IMG/VR virus record: IMGVR_UViG_3300025120_000324
Span: 1 to 30,275 of that record
From: a virus
Length of the DNA stretch: 30,275 nt
Strand: one strand, 5' to 3'
Below the pieces are notes generated by a model, which saw only the letters and a list, made by a program, of their open reading frames with translations, searched no databases and was not told where the DNA came from. This document shows, piece after piece, positions 8,001 to 16,782 of the stretch (position 1 is its first letter; each line of letters starts with the position of its first letter). Made by a program: the position numbers and the translations under genes.

Positions 8001-11000
8001 TTTAGCATTGATATTATTAGCGTTATTATAAGCGTCTATATTTACTTGAGTTTTAGAAAACATCATTTGCTTCTGAGTTTTCTCTAAAGCTTCTTTAAGA
8101 TCAGATATATATTGTAAATTATAAGAGCTTTTATTATTTAAAAGATCTGATTCCGCTGCATTCTGAAATTTAAAATTTATTCTTTGATAAAAAGTTACAA
8201 ATCCATCCGCGTCTGGCTTGCTATAATACTCCCATTTTGATTGAAGCCGTATTTTAGCGCCAGTATCTGTTAGGCTAGGTAAAAACCCAAAAGGATCCAT
8301 AGTGCTATCGCTTAAAGTAAAAGCTCCAACATCTCCAAAATTAATTATATTGCCTTTTTTAAAATTAGTATAATAATCAGACACTAAACTAATTGGCAAG
8401 TCTTTTAATTTATTATCACCTTTATAAGGAAACCATCCTCCTTTTTTATTTCTATTCTCTCTTAGCCAAGCAGCAGCTTCTTTTGTTATTTTTACTCTTT
8501 CTCTTCCGTTATCTAACTTTTGTGTTTTTACAGCAGAGTCGCCAAATTCTTTACGTAATTTAGATATAATATCTTTTCTTGCTTCAGAGTAAGTGTCAAC
8601 TATTTGACTTGACAGCTTTTTGCCAAAAATTTTATCATATTTTTTATCTAATTCAGTATTTAATTCGCTAGTCTTAAAATGAAGACCGAAACTTCCTAAT
8701 ATAGCATTAACCGACTTTTTCACTTCTAAATAGTAAACATTTCCATCTAAAGAAAATTTATAGTCTATAGTCTGGTTATCCTTATTTATTTCTTTTTGTA
8801 ATATTTTTAAACCTTTAAATCCTTCTCGTTTTAATTTTTTGAATACAGCTACCGTAAAAAGTTCTGATTCCGTCCAGCTAGAGCTATCCACTAGCTTTGC
8901 TCTACGTTCTTTTATTTTTAATAATACAGTTTTGTATTCATTAAAAATTTCTTTATCTTTTATTCTTTTCTTAAGTAATTGTTCGGCTGTTTTAAATGCT
9001 TTATTGGATTCTGTTTTAGTTCTAGAAATACCAACTTGTTTAAAAAGCTTATGTATTGCAGGGTATTTTGTTTTTATATAATCTACTTTTGATTGATCTA
9101 CTTCTGATAGTTGCTTTAAGGTTTTGCTAAATTGCAGATCTCCTTTCCCGGCCCCAACATTCATTTGCTGTTCAGATGTTAAGCCTAAGTCTGTTCTAAT
9201 AACTTCATTCATTATTAGCTTGCCTAAAAGTTTATAAGCAGAAGCTAATATAATACCTGATTTAGCTCTTTGGTAATTTAGTTTATTACCAGATGAATCC
9301 ATTCCAAAAGCTTTATGCACATCACTGTAGCGGATATTATCTTTCAATGTAAAAGGCGTAAGTCCAGCTTTTTTAGTAAATCTTTCTGTTCCTTTATTAT
9401 AAAAGTTTTTCAATATAGACCCGTCTAACTTAGTTGATTTGCCGTAATTAGAATCTTTAACCATAGCTTGGTTCTTACCTTTAGGCATTACTGCTCCTCT
9501 TGGTAAAAGGTTTATAAATAGTTCTATTAATTCTTGATCGTTCTCAGCTAATTTACCTAGAACAATAGAAGCTTCACCGCTGGTGAACATAGTACGACTA
9601 TCTAAAAACTTTTCAGGGTTAACGCCTGGAAACAACTCCTCTAATACTTCATTTAATATCTTAACATCTTTGCCATCTATTTTAATAGTAGCATTAGGAT
9701 CTACGTCTCCAAATTTAAACAAATCAAAATCAATATTATTTTGAAGCGCCCAAGCTCTTAGTTTTTCAGCAAAAGCATTTTTTACTCCGGGGCTTATTAC
9801 TTTCGATGCTTTTACAAGTTTATCTGGTGCAATTTGTTTTTCATCTGCAAAGTTTCTAATAACGCCTGCATCTCCAGCAACACTTTTAGCGTCAGTCACG
9901 TCCTCAGTAAATTCCGCTTCCGTAACCCTACCTGATTTAAGGGCACTACGCATTTTGTTTGAAAGTTGCGAGTTTAAATAACCATACAATGAATCGTTAA
10001 CTTTGGGATTAAACTTAGTAATCATAGGAGCTAAAAAAGCCAAAGTCTCCTGGATCATGTTATCCATTTCAAATTGGGGTAGTGTGGCTAAATTAACAAC
10101 ATTTCCACCAGCAGTTCTGAATGCTTTTGATTTCGACTTAATAATGCCCGATAAAACTTCATATATTTTAGGATTGTTTTTATTATACCCCTTAGGATCA
10201 TTACCTATATCATCTAATATTTTTTTAGACTTAGCAGTTTCTTTTTTTAATGGTGCTGTAGATTTTTTCTTTGTTGTAACCTTAGGTTTTTTCTTTTCTT
10301 TATTAGGTTTTGGAGCTACAACTTTAGGTTTTGGAGCACCAGATATAGCTCTTTCTTCAGCTTCGTCTAAAGCTTTTTCAGCTAGCTCTACATTTCTTTC
10401 CAATGTAGGATTATTTGGATCCGCGGCATAAGCGTCTTCTGCTGCGTCTAATGTGTCTGTTAAATCTAGTATTTCTTGATTAACGGATTTTTGCACAGCC
10501 CCTACTCTACCTATAGTGGCAGCCTTTACTTCAGGGGCATCCGCATTTTCTTTTCTAAGTTCAGCAGTACGTTTCGTTTCCGCGGCTTTAATAGCTTCAA
10601 CGGCTTTTTCACTTACTTGCCCGGTTTCTTTTAAGCTAGTGTTATATTCTTTCAAAAAGTTATATACTTCTCTACCACTATCAAAAGAAACATTATCAAA
10701 CCCTGCTCCTTTAAGCACTCTTAAGACAACATCTTTTAGTTTTTCAAATAGGTTCTTGTCGTAATTGATTTCATTTTTTAGGATTGCATCGGAAAAATAT
10801 GTTAAATATTCTGTATTCCATTTTTCCGCGGGAATTCCACTTTCTTTAAGTTTATTCCTAACAAATCTTCTTTGTTTAGAAGTCATTGCTTTTTTAAACT
10901 CTTTGACTATCTCACCTTGAGCGTTAGCGTCACCAAGAGCTGCATTAAATACGGGATGCAGAATTTCATGTGATGCTGCAGTTATAGCACCCGTCATTTT

Positions 11001-12842
11001 AGCTACAGATTCATCAATAAGCATAACTCCTTCCCCTAAAAATACACCGTCAGAATTTTTAACTAATTCTTTAGCTTCTTCAAATGATATATTTTCATTT
11101 TTAGCAACAGCATTTATATATCCATTTGTAGTTTTGTAAGTTTTAGGTTTTCTTTTATATCCAAAACCTAAATCTTTTGATAACTTAGTAGCTCCTTGCT
11201 TATATTTCTGAAATTCTTTATCTGTAAACTTTTTACCAGCTTCACTAATTAACGCATCATAAGATTCATATTCTCCTATAGATTCTCCAATAGCTTTTTC
11301 CACTAGTGTTCTATTAGCATCTTGTAATCTTTTTATCTCGTTTTCTATTTCAGTATTTGTTTCCCCATCTTTTAATCCAGCGATAGCATCGATGTTCTTA
11401 GCGTAGTCTTGAAGATCTTTTCCTTCTAACTTTTCTAAAACAGCTTTGTTGCCATTTCTTAACATTACTAAATCAGTATAATCTTTCTTTATAAGTTTAT
11501 CTAATGCTTCAGCTCTGGATTTTTTTCCTTCTTTTTCTGCTTGTACTTTTAGGCTATTATTATCAGCTATCTTAGTAATTATTTCTTTTTCTTTTTTTTG
11601 TACTTCTTCAGACTTTAAAAGTTGCTCTGCTCTATTTTTTAATGCTTTATTACCTTGAGCAGCGGTCGCTATAGAAGACATTCCTCCCCCGGTAAAAGCC
11701 CCTATTATACCTTCGTCCATAATACTGTACATATCTCTTACAATATTACTACCAGCATCAGTAGCCCAAGTGTCCTCATCTCCTAGCCAAGCTTCATCAT
11801 TAATTTTAGTGGCTATACTTTGTCCCATTTCAGTAAGCCCTTCTTTTCCTGCAATGCCTAATATATCTAAAGCTTTACGGCTAATACCTTTGTTCATTTG
11901 CTTTACAGCTTTCTCTGCCGTTTTAGCACTGCCTCCTTTTAAAAGCCCTTTACCTCTTAATAGTTTTCGAGAAATAAGAGCATCCACCATTTCAATACCT
12001 CCTGTTGTTATCGCATTTCCTAAAACGCTTCCCAAAGTTTTGTCTGGGTTTTCTCTGTATTCTTCTTCAAATTTATCAACGGATATAGCTGTTCCTAATA
12101 ATGCGGCGGAATATTTATTCATAGACGCTACAGTATAGGGTGCGCTACCAACAGCATCTCTTAATATTCTTCCAGCTATTTGTCCCCAATCAGCATCAGT
12201 TCCTTTTTTTAGCTCTTCTGTTATAGTGTTGTCAAAACGGGTTTGATATTCATCTAAATATTTATCTCCTTTTAATCCGGCTTTTCTTGCTTTGTCAATA
12301 CCAAGAAAATTGTCAGAAAGCTTAGCGATTACTGCTTTTTCCTCAGGAGTGGCTTCTCTTCCTTCGTTAGAAGCCACAACGAATTCCATTAAAGATGTAA
12401 CAGCAGCGTCTGCACCATCAACCATGAGCATGTCATAAGCTAGGTTTTTAGTTGTTTTTACAAAAGCAGGTATGCCTTCTATCGCTATGCTTAATGCCCC
12501 TTTAGCGTCGCCCTCGGCATAAGCCCTCCCTATAGCGTAACCTGTTTTTATTTTTTCGTCTTTTTTTATTTCGCTTTTTTGTAAACCCTTTATAAAATCA
12601 TACCCAAAAGTATTACTTAATTCAGTACCCCGAGAGCTAGTTGTAATTGGATCCATAGTAACCAAAGAACCATCTTCCGATATGGTAGATCTTTCTGATC
12701 CCGCGATTTTTGACTCCACACTTGGATCCACATTCGCAGAGTCGTTTGTCTTTCCCGTATATGATTTTATTACAAGGGCTATATTTTCTTCGCTCTCTCC
12801 AGCAGCTATCATATTTTGTACAATATCATTCAATTCGTCCAT
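5052..12842 (-). CDS. Giant multi-domain internal virion / DNA-ejection protein (polyvalent-type)
   Basis: The 2596-residue product seems to combine several enzymatic modules with a virion region. In order: helical N-terminus; zincin-like segment with H625-E626-x2-H629 and a possible third ligand E678; Lys/Pro-rich linker near 850; a helical stretch around 915-975; a PD-(D/E)XK-like nuclease segment (D1360, E1373, K1375); a HAD phosphatase core (D1622/D1624/T1626, T1839, K1876, D1895/D1896) interrupted by an ART-like domain (about 1640-1778: H1646, Y1672, E1768); and a C-terminal region (about 1925-2596) of the type conserved in marine podovirus internal proteins, with hydrophobic segments near 2420-2500. 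Motifs of the form [LMV][QM]FSK[ST] at 1236, 1593 and 1922 mark domain borders. It is the third of three genes resembling T7 14-15-16. Probably packaged and injected; domain calls are by eye. Confidence 0.75.
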   Translation of the reverse strand: MDELNDIVQNMIAAGESEENIALVIKSYTGKTNDSANVDPSVESKIAGSERSTISEDGSLVTMDPITTSSRGTELSNTFGYDFIKGLQKSEIKKDEKIKTGYAIGRAYAEGDAKGALSIAIEGIPAFVKTTKNLAYDMLMVDGADAAVTSLMEFVVASNEGREATPEEKAVIAKLSDNFLGIDKARKAGLKGDKYLDEYQTRFDNTITEELKKGTDADWGQIAGRILRDAVGSAPYTVASMNKYSAALLGTAISVDKFEEEYRENPDKTLGSVLGNAITTGGIEMVDALISRKLLRGKGLLKGGSAKTAEKAVKQMNKGISRKALDILGIAGKEGLTEMGQSIATKINDEAWLGDEDTWATDAGSNIVRDMYSIMDEGIIGAFTGGGMSSIATAAQGNKALKNRAEQLLKSEEVQKKEKEIITKIADNNSLKVQAEKEGKKSRAEALDKLIKKDYTDLVMLRNGNKAVLEKLEGKDLQDYAKNIDAIAGLKDGETNTEIENEIKRLQDANRTLVEKAIGESIGEYESYDALISEAGKKFTDKEFQKYKQGATKLSKDLGFGYKRKPKTYKTTNGYINAVAKNENISFEEAKELVKNSDGVFLGEGVMLIDESVAKMTGAITAASHEILHPVFNAALGDANAQGEIVKEFKKAMTSKQRRFVRNKLKESGIPAEKWNTEYLTYFSDAILKNEINYDKNLFEKLKDVVLRVLKGAGFDNVSFDSGREVYNFLKEYNTSLKETGQVSEKAVEAIKAAETKRTAELRKENADAPEVKAATIGRVGAVQKSVNQEILDLTDTLDAAEDAYAADPNNPTLERNVELAEKALDEAEERAISGAPKPKVVAPKPNKEKKKPKVTTKKKSTAPLKKETAKSKKILDDIGNDPKGYNKNNPKIYEVLSGIIKSKSKAFRTAGGNVVNLATLPQFEMDNMIQETLAFLAPMITKFNPKVNDSLYGYLNSQLSNKMRSALKSGRVTEAEFTEDVTDAKSVAGDAGVIRNFADEKQIAPDKLVKASKVISPGVKNAFAEKLRAWALQNNIDFDLFKFGDVDPNATIKIDGKDVKILNEVLEELFPGVNPEKFLDSRTMFTSGEASIVLGKLAENDQELIELFINLLPRGAVMPKGKNQAMVKDSNYGKSTKLDGSILKNFYNKGTERFTKKAGLTPFTLKDNIRYSDVHKAFGMDSSGNKLNYQRAKSGIILASAYKLLGKLIMNEVIRTDLGLTSEQQMNVGAGKGDLQFSKTLKQLSEVDQSKVDYIKTKYPAIHKLFKQVGISRTKTESNKAFKTAEQLLKKRIKDKEIFNEYKTVLLKIKERRAKLVDSSSWTESELFTVAVFKKLKREGFKGLKILQKEINKDNQTIDYKFSLDGNVYYLEVKKSVNAILGSFGLHFKTSELNTELDKKYDKIFGKKLSSQIVDTYSEARKDIISKLRKEFGDSAVKTQKLDNGRERVKITKEAAAWLRENRNKKGGWFPYKGDNKLKDLPISLVSDYYTNFKKGNIINFGDVGAFTLSDSTMDPFGFLPSLTDTGAKIRLQSKWEYYSKPDADGFVTFYQRINFKFQNAAESDLLNNKSSYNLQYISDLKEALEKTQKQMMFSKTQVNIDAYNNANNINAKPKGISVWDFDDTLAKTKSNVLYTMPGEIRIFHGGDIKSVKDIDGFVYFSEDKKQAAAYAKGNQGEVSSFKIDEASIATEDQVFDVINNLDIKPRAGYAVDESNLYELIDPRFEQSFSKKDLKKLAVALKRKGIKAARFTDTNISQGKNEGRETENIVVFDKKVVQEQNKLDAEQFAKEGDRLMAEGVDFDFSEFSKVVNGSKGPFFEKAMARNKKFGNKNVFILTARPANSANAIHEFLKGIGLDIPLANITGLADSSPQAKADWIVGKAAEGYNDFYFADDAIQNVKAVAKALEVLDVKSKVRQANVQFSKSMNSTFNQMIEKKSGIDARGTISKYKASVMGRKKGRFQFFIPPGAEDFEGLMYKLLGKGKLGEQQKEWFKKSLFDPFARGINEFDTYKLQVANAVRQLKKSLKDIPKELGKRDPKTDFKYEDAVRVYLWQLNGHEIKGISESDIKTLVNIVKNSPNLKRFARQLNKTMGGYPAPQESWLAGTITTDAINMVNTIKRKEFLETWQQNADIIFSEDNLNKLEAAFGEDYVEALKDSLYRMKSGRNRPVGANKLTNKFMNWVNDSVATIMFFNTRSALLQTLSTVNFINWGDNNPLLAAKAFGNQKQFWGDFSMLFNSDFLKSRRTGLKNDVNADEIANAAATQTNKAKAVLAVILKAGFLPTQIADSFAIAMGGASFYRNRVNTYMQKGEGKPGMGRLAAEEQAFLDFQEIAEATQQSSRPDRVSQQQASPLGRIILAFANTPMQYMRLTKKAFLDLKNGRGSAKENITKMLYYAAIQNVIFSGLQAALFATLFDDEEEEETKKKGVRVANTMLDSMLRGLGIYGAVASTVKNIVLEIDKQSKKDRPDYSEAALKALDLSPPISSKIRKGRSAGRAFSYKNTREKMVGFGLDNPAYYAIGQIASATANIPLDRAVRKANHVRLAFAQETKFWQSVSLLLGFSEWDLNMIEKDKKKTKFGEKMKWKKRKWKER

Positions 12843-12846
12843 ATAC

Positions 12847-14229
12847 CTAAGATTTTGCGTATTTATTAATTAATTCTTGAGCCTTTTCCTCGTCTGACAT
12901 TTCAGGGGTGGCACCGGGAGTGGCATCAGGGGTGGCATCAGGCGTTTCTTTTAACTTAAAGTTTTCTATAAAGTAATTTCTAGCCTGGCCGCCTAAATCT
13001 GAAGAATCTAAATACAATTCAAACGCTTTTTTAGGGTTTTTAATGTCAAATGGAACTGGAACAGTGGCATCTCCATCAAATTTAACTAATGCATATTTGC
13101 CATATCTTTTGTTAAAAACAGCTTCGTCAAAACCTTCCTGTTCTTTTGCTAGTATTTTAAATTCTTCTGTAGTCATATAATTAGACTTTCCAAGCTTATA
13201 ATTTAAGGTGTCGGCCATACCTTGTGCATCCATATTAATAAATGCATTGGCAGCTTCTAATATAGGCCCTGCTGTTCTAATTTCGTTAGCTACAGTTTTT
13301 GTAAAACCTAGGCCGCCATTATTAGAAGCCTTAGGCGCTTTATCTGCGGCCCCTTGGGCAGCGGATGCATCTAAAACATTCATATAACCATCCAATACAG
13401 CTTGTTTTAAAGCATCTTGATTTTCTGGCTCAAATAACATAGGATCTTGCAATCCTAAACCGCCCTCCATAATAAAATCATCTGATGCTAAAGACATAAG
13501 AGTATCTCTTCCTCCTTTACTTATTATATTTTTAAGCTTTTGTTCTATCATATTTCTTCTAGCTCCCTTTAATGATTTGCCTGAAGAATACAAAGATTCA
13601 TTCATTTGCATTATAGCGTCGGCAGAACCAAAATCTTTTAAAAAAGGCTTTTGAATATCTGAATAATTTTTACTAAGACCTGTCGCTTCATCAAAAAACT
13701 GCAATCCCCCTCCAGCTGAAACGCTAAAATTGCTACCCTCTGTATATATATTTGAAACCTCTCCTAGCGTGTTAACCTCATTACCTTCAGATAGCATGCC
13801 ATTATCAAAGTCTTCTAAAAAGCTTACTCTGTCTTTTTTATACATCTTTATATTCCCCGCTAAAGTTTGGAAACTCATTTGTATATCATTCATTCTACTT
13901 ACCGCATCCATGTAGCCGCCACTATCCGGATCCATCTTTGCAACTTGCCCCGCTAAACTAGCATATTCATTTCTTCCTTCGACTAAAAAATTAGTTACCG
14001 CTTGCTGCTGAGCCCCGTCTAAATTAGTTACATCTACAGTAGAGTTTAGCTTATTTATAAAGTTAGCTGTTCTATTGTTTATAACTGCTTTTTCCTGCTT
14101 TTTTGCCTGAGTGATTTGTTTAGCTTTAGCTATTCCTTTTTCTAAGCTTTTAGAAAACGAAGCTCCCATGTCAGTTGCTTGGCTAGCGTATAATGCTCCT
14201 GCTCCTTTTATTAAATCTGAATTTGCCAT
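12847..14229 (-). CDS. Internal virion protein (second of ejection trio), unknown function
   Basis: The 460-residue product begins with a helical, Lys-rich region (coiled-coil prone, about 20-60) and continues as an Asn/Asp/Gly-rich soluble protein with no motif I recognise. A short Thr-Pro-Asp-Ala repeat lies near the C-terminus (about 433-445), encoded by a 12-base tandem repeat. It lies between the 211-residue Gln/Ala-rich protein and the giant protein, with gaps of 10 and 4 bases, in the position of T7 gp15. A role inside the capsid or in the ejection channel is inferred from position. Confidence 0.6.
   Translation of the reverse strand: MANSDLIKGAGALYASQATDMGASFSKSLEKGIAKAKQITQAKKQEKAVINNRTANFINKLNSTVDVTNLDGAQQQAVTNFLVEGRNEYASLAGQVAKMDPDSGGYMDAVSRMNDIQMSFQTLAGNIKMYKKDRVSFLEDFDNGMLSEGNEVNTLGEVSNIYTEGSNFSVSAGGGLQFFDEATGLSKNYSDIQKPFLKDFGSADAIMQMNESLYSSGKSLKGARRNMIEQKLKNIISKGGRDTLMSLASDDFIMEGGLGLQDPMLFEPENQDALKQAVLDGYMNVLDASAAQGAADKAPKASNNGGLGFTKTVANEIRTAGPILEAANAFINMDAQGMADTLNYKLGKSNYMTTEEFKILAKEQEGFDEAVFNKRYGKYALVKFDGDATVPVPFDIKNPKKAFELYLDSSDLGGQARNYFIENFKLKETPDATPDATPGATPEMSDEEKAQELINKYAKS
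12904..12939. repeat. 12-base tandem repeat, three copies
   Basis: Three imperfect copies of AGGGGTGGCATC lie inside the 460-residue protein gene and encode its C-terminal Pro-Asp/Gly-Ala-Thr repeats. It is probably a flexible linker; copy number may vary by slippage. Confidence 0.7.
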
Positions 14230-14239
14230 ATTTTTTTTA

Positions 14240-14875
14240 TTATGCTTCTGCGTCAGTTATAAAGTTCCCTTTTAAAGCATTTTGTATACCTCCCATTCCC
14301 GAGGCACCTGAAACCATATCTCCAACCCCGCCTAGTATAGATTGTTTAGCTTGCTCCCTGGCAGCATTAGCAGCTCCTAATCTTTGCTGAGACATGCCAA
14401 ATAATGTATCAACTTTCTCTTTTTCAGCTGCCCTAGATTGTAATTCTCCTACTCGCTCTTGGTTTTGTAATTGACTTGCCATATTTCTTTCAGCCATCTG
14501 GTTAGCTTGTTCTTGCTGCCCTATAGATACACTAGCTTGTCGCATATTCTGAGCCTGTTGTCCTGCCATTGCTTGAGCCATAGCTGCAATACCACTACCG
14601 CCAGCTGCTCCTTGCATTGCATTCATAGTATTTGCAATACCTTGATTAGCTTGCTGTGCCTGAAAATCCGCTTGCTGCGTATTAACGGTTAAGTCTTCCA
14701 TGGTATTTTCCATGTCTTTATATACATTAGAAGTATCAGCCATTTCAAACTGAGCCTTTCTCATGTTCATTTCTTTCTGAGCTGCTCTTTGCTCAGCTTT
14801 TCTTTTCTTCGATCCGATAATTCCACCGGCTATTTTTGTAAGGCCTCCTACGATGCCTAGTGCTGATCCTAACAT
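14240..14875 (-). CDS. Gln/Ala-rich internal virion protein (T7 gp14-like)
   Basis: The 211-residue product has a hydrophobic, Gly-rich N-terminal segment (about 2-21) that could insert into a membrane. A Lys/Arg cluster follows, then long Gln/Ala/Met-rich helices and a Gly-rich C-terminus. This composition, size and position directly before two larger internal proteins match the first ejection protein (gp14-type) of T7-like phages, which forms a pore in the outer membrane. Sequence similarity to T7 itself is not evident. The leader upstream of the start (14876-14905) is A/T-rich with no Shine-Dalgarno. Confidence 0.65.
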   Translation of the reverse strand: MLGSALGIVGGLTKIAGGIIGSKKRKAEQRAAQKEMNMRKAQFEMADTSNVYKDMENTMEDLTVNTQQADFQAQQANQGIANTMNAMQGAAGGSGIAAMAQAMAGQQAQNMRQASVSIGQQEQANQMAERNMASQLQNQERVGELQSRAAEKEKVDTLFGMSQQRLGAANAAREQAKQSILGGVGDMVSGASGMGGIQNALKGNFITDAEA

Positions 14876-14905
14876 ATTTTCTGTTTTATATTATATTATT
14901 ACACA

Positions 14906-15259
14906 TTATTTACTGCTCTCAAATACTTCAGCGCCAACCGAAAACAATTCTGCATACTTGGTCTCTGTGTTTACAAATTGTGCCTCTGCAAAATACCCTT
15001 TTAAAGAGCTTACATATCCTATTGGGTTTTTCTTGTAGTAAACAAAATCTTCTGTAGTAGGAGCGGAAACACCCGCACCCGCATTTACTATTATATAGTA
15101 GGTAGAAGTTTCATCATTGTTTACTATTGTAGTTACCGGTCCCATCATTACGTCCTCTTCTGTAGAAGCGTCTAAGTACCATATTATATCGTTTAAATCC
15201 AACCCTATTGGAGTATGATTTGCAAAATTTATCTGTATAGGTATTGCCGGTGCTGCCAT
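14906..15259 (-). CDS. Small conserved phage structural protein, unknown function
   Basis: The 117-residue product is beta-rich, with YYIIVNAGAG near the middle and a C-terminal part ending KGYFAEAQFVN...AELFSVGAEVFESSK. I recall similar ~100-residue proteins with a KGYxAExxxxN...ELFSVxxEVxxSSK ending among late genes of marine phages, but no function. It lies between fibre-like proteins and the ejection trio, so a virion role is likely. Confidence 0.55.
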   Translation of the reverse strand: MAAPAIPIQINFANHTPIGLDLNDIIWYLDASTEEDVMMGPVTTIVNNDETSTYYIIVNAGAGVSAPTTEDFVYYKKNPIGYVSSLKGYFAEAQFVNTETKYAELFSVGAEVFESSK

Positions 15260-15270
15260 AGTTTATTTAT

Positions 15271-16764
15271 TTATATTGTACAATTTGCGTCAGGGCAGCA
15301 TACCTTAAACATTTTAGCTGCTTGAGTTCCAGGTGCATTTGAATTAGTTACTCTTAAAGTAGCTCTGTTTATTGCTGTATAATCTGCCGCGGTATATTCC
15401 CACCATATAACCTGATGATATGTCTCTCCTGCAATTGTCATGCTTGGAATACTAAAGGTAGTAGCAACATTAAAATCGCCTTGCCGTGTAGACATTTTAT
15501 TAGGATCGAAAGGGTTTACGATATATTGATTTATACCCCCCGTCGCTTGAGCATTCGTTGGTAAAGTGTTAGACGTTTCAGTACCGGTTACATTATCAAA
15601 AGGGCCGGCGTTAGTTAATCCTGGCGACAATGTGCCTGAAGTAGATTTTTTAGTCCCAGTAGCATCCCCGTGTATTATTTCAAATTTAGTAGCGGCTCCT
15701 GCTTTAACTAAAAATGTAAGTAATCCACCGCTTGATTCTAACGGTTCTACATAATCGGTTATAGCGTTTACGGGAGCGTTCGCTAGCGCGCCTCCACAAG
15801 GCACTACTGGATATGCCTGATCAAATGTTATAGTAGTAGGCACCCCAGCTTCTATATTTCCAGATATAGTTGCTGTCCATGCTATGTTCGAAGTGCCGGT
15901 ATTAGCGGGAACTATAAAACTATGTTGTGCATTACCGGCAGCTCCCATTACCGCGTTAGTAACTACAATAGTAGAAGTTGTTCCGTCACTCATAGAAATG
16001 CTATACGTAGCTCCGGAAGCACCTTGTACTGTCATTATATAATTAGTTCCATCAGCTGCTACAGTTCGGTTGTCCCCCAAAAATGCTGTGATTCCAGTAG
16101 CTGGGGCTAAGATTACTACTTGTTTAGGAACTACTATATCAAAACTATCACCAGACACATCTTGATCTGTAAATATATAAGTTACCGTATAGGTTATAGC
16201 TATAAGCTCATCGTTAGCTGTATACGTAGGTGTCTGAGTAATATTATATTGGCCTAAATTACCATTAGTAAGTTGTATGTTAGGTCCAGCATTACTAGGC
16301 CAGAAACTACCAGAAGCAGCGGTGTAAGTTCTGGTAAACAATGTTGGCGAAGTACTTCCTTCTGCTCCCGATGCACTATACGGGGTGTTAGTTTCAGACG
16401 GTGTAGTTGTTACTGTATTAGAATCCACTAATGTCGTTAATGTACCTGCTATATTTATTCCTGCTAAAACAGCGTCCCCTATTATACATAGACCTATATC
16501 CACATTATAGGCAGGCATCACAGACGTAGTATCATACGTAACTGTGCATAAAACAAACTCTCCGTCCTGAGTAAAAACCACACTAGTAACGCCTGCTAAA
16601 GGGCCATTCCAAGAAAAATCTCCTGCTGTTACTGTATATCCCGGATTAGCGGTTATTTTTATAACTGCCGTAGGGTAAAGGCTAGATATATTAGCCCCTT
16701 CTAATATAGTATATTGTACTACAGTAGCGGTGTAATTAAATTCTGATGATAAATCTTCTGCCAT
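15271..16764 (-). CDS. Beta-rich (Ig-like) surface or tail protein
   Basis: The 497-residue product is dominated by Thr, Val, Ala, Gly and Ser in alternating beta-strand patterns, with several segments resembling Ig/fibronectin-like repeats (for example around 10-110, 130-230 and 235-330). The C-terminal 170 residues differ and end in a CC...C cluster that could form disulfides. There is no signal peptide, as expected for a virion protein. It lies directly downstream of the DUF285 protein with an 18-base A-rich gap and probably forms part of a tail fibre or host-contact structure. Family not recognised. Confidence 0.55.
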   Translation of the reverse strand: MAEDLSSEFNYTATVVQYTILEGANISSLYPTAVIKITANPGYTVTAGDFSWNGPLAGVTSVVFTQDGEFVLCTVTYDTTSVMPAYNVDIGLCIIGDAVLAGINIAGTLTTLVDSNTVTTTPSETNTPYSASGAEGSTSPTLFTRTYTAASGSFWPSNAGPNIQLTNGNLGQYNITQTPTYTANDELIAITYTVTYIFTDQDVSGDSFDIVVPKQVVILAPATGITAFLGDNRTVAADGTNYIMTVQGASGATYSISMSDGTTSTIVVTNAVMGAAGNAQHSFIVPANTGTSNIAWTATISGNIEAGVPTTITFDQAYPVVPCGGALANAPVNAITDYVEPLESSGGLLTFLVKAGAATKFEIIHGDATGTKKSTSGTLSPGLTNAGPFDNVTGTETSNTLPTNAQATGGINQYIVNPFDPNKMSTRQGDFNVATTFSIPSMTIAGETYHQVIWWEYTAADYTAINRATLRVTNSNAPGTQAAKMFKVCCPDANCTI

Positions 16765-16782
16765 TTTTTATTTTTTAATTAA

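Noticed and set aside
10003-10431. Long + strand reading frame opposite the giant gene, with hydrophobic, Ser/Phe/Leu-rich product
   Set aside because: It is antisense to the Lys/Ala/Pro-rich linker of the 2596-residue protein, whose codons produce Phe/Leu/Ser on the other strand. The frame breaks no operon logic and shows no domain.
14876-14905. Late promoter between the ejection genes and the 117-residue gene
   Set aside because: The 30-base gap is A/T-rich only; I find no TTG...TAnnTTTG Bacteroidetes promoter pattern there.
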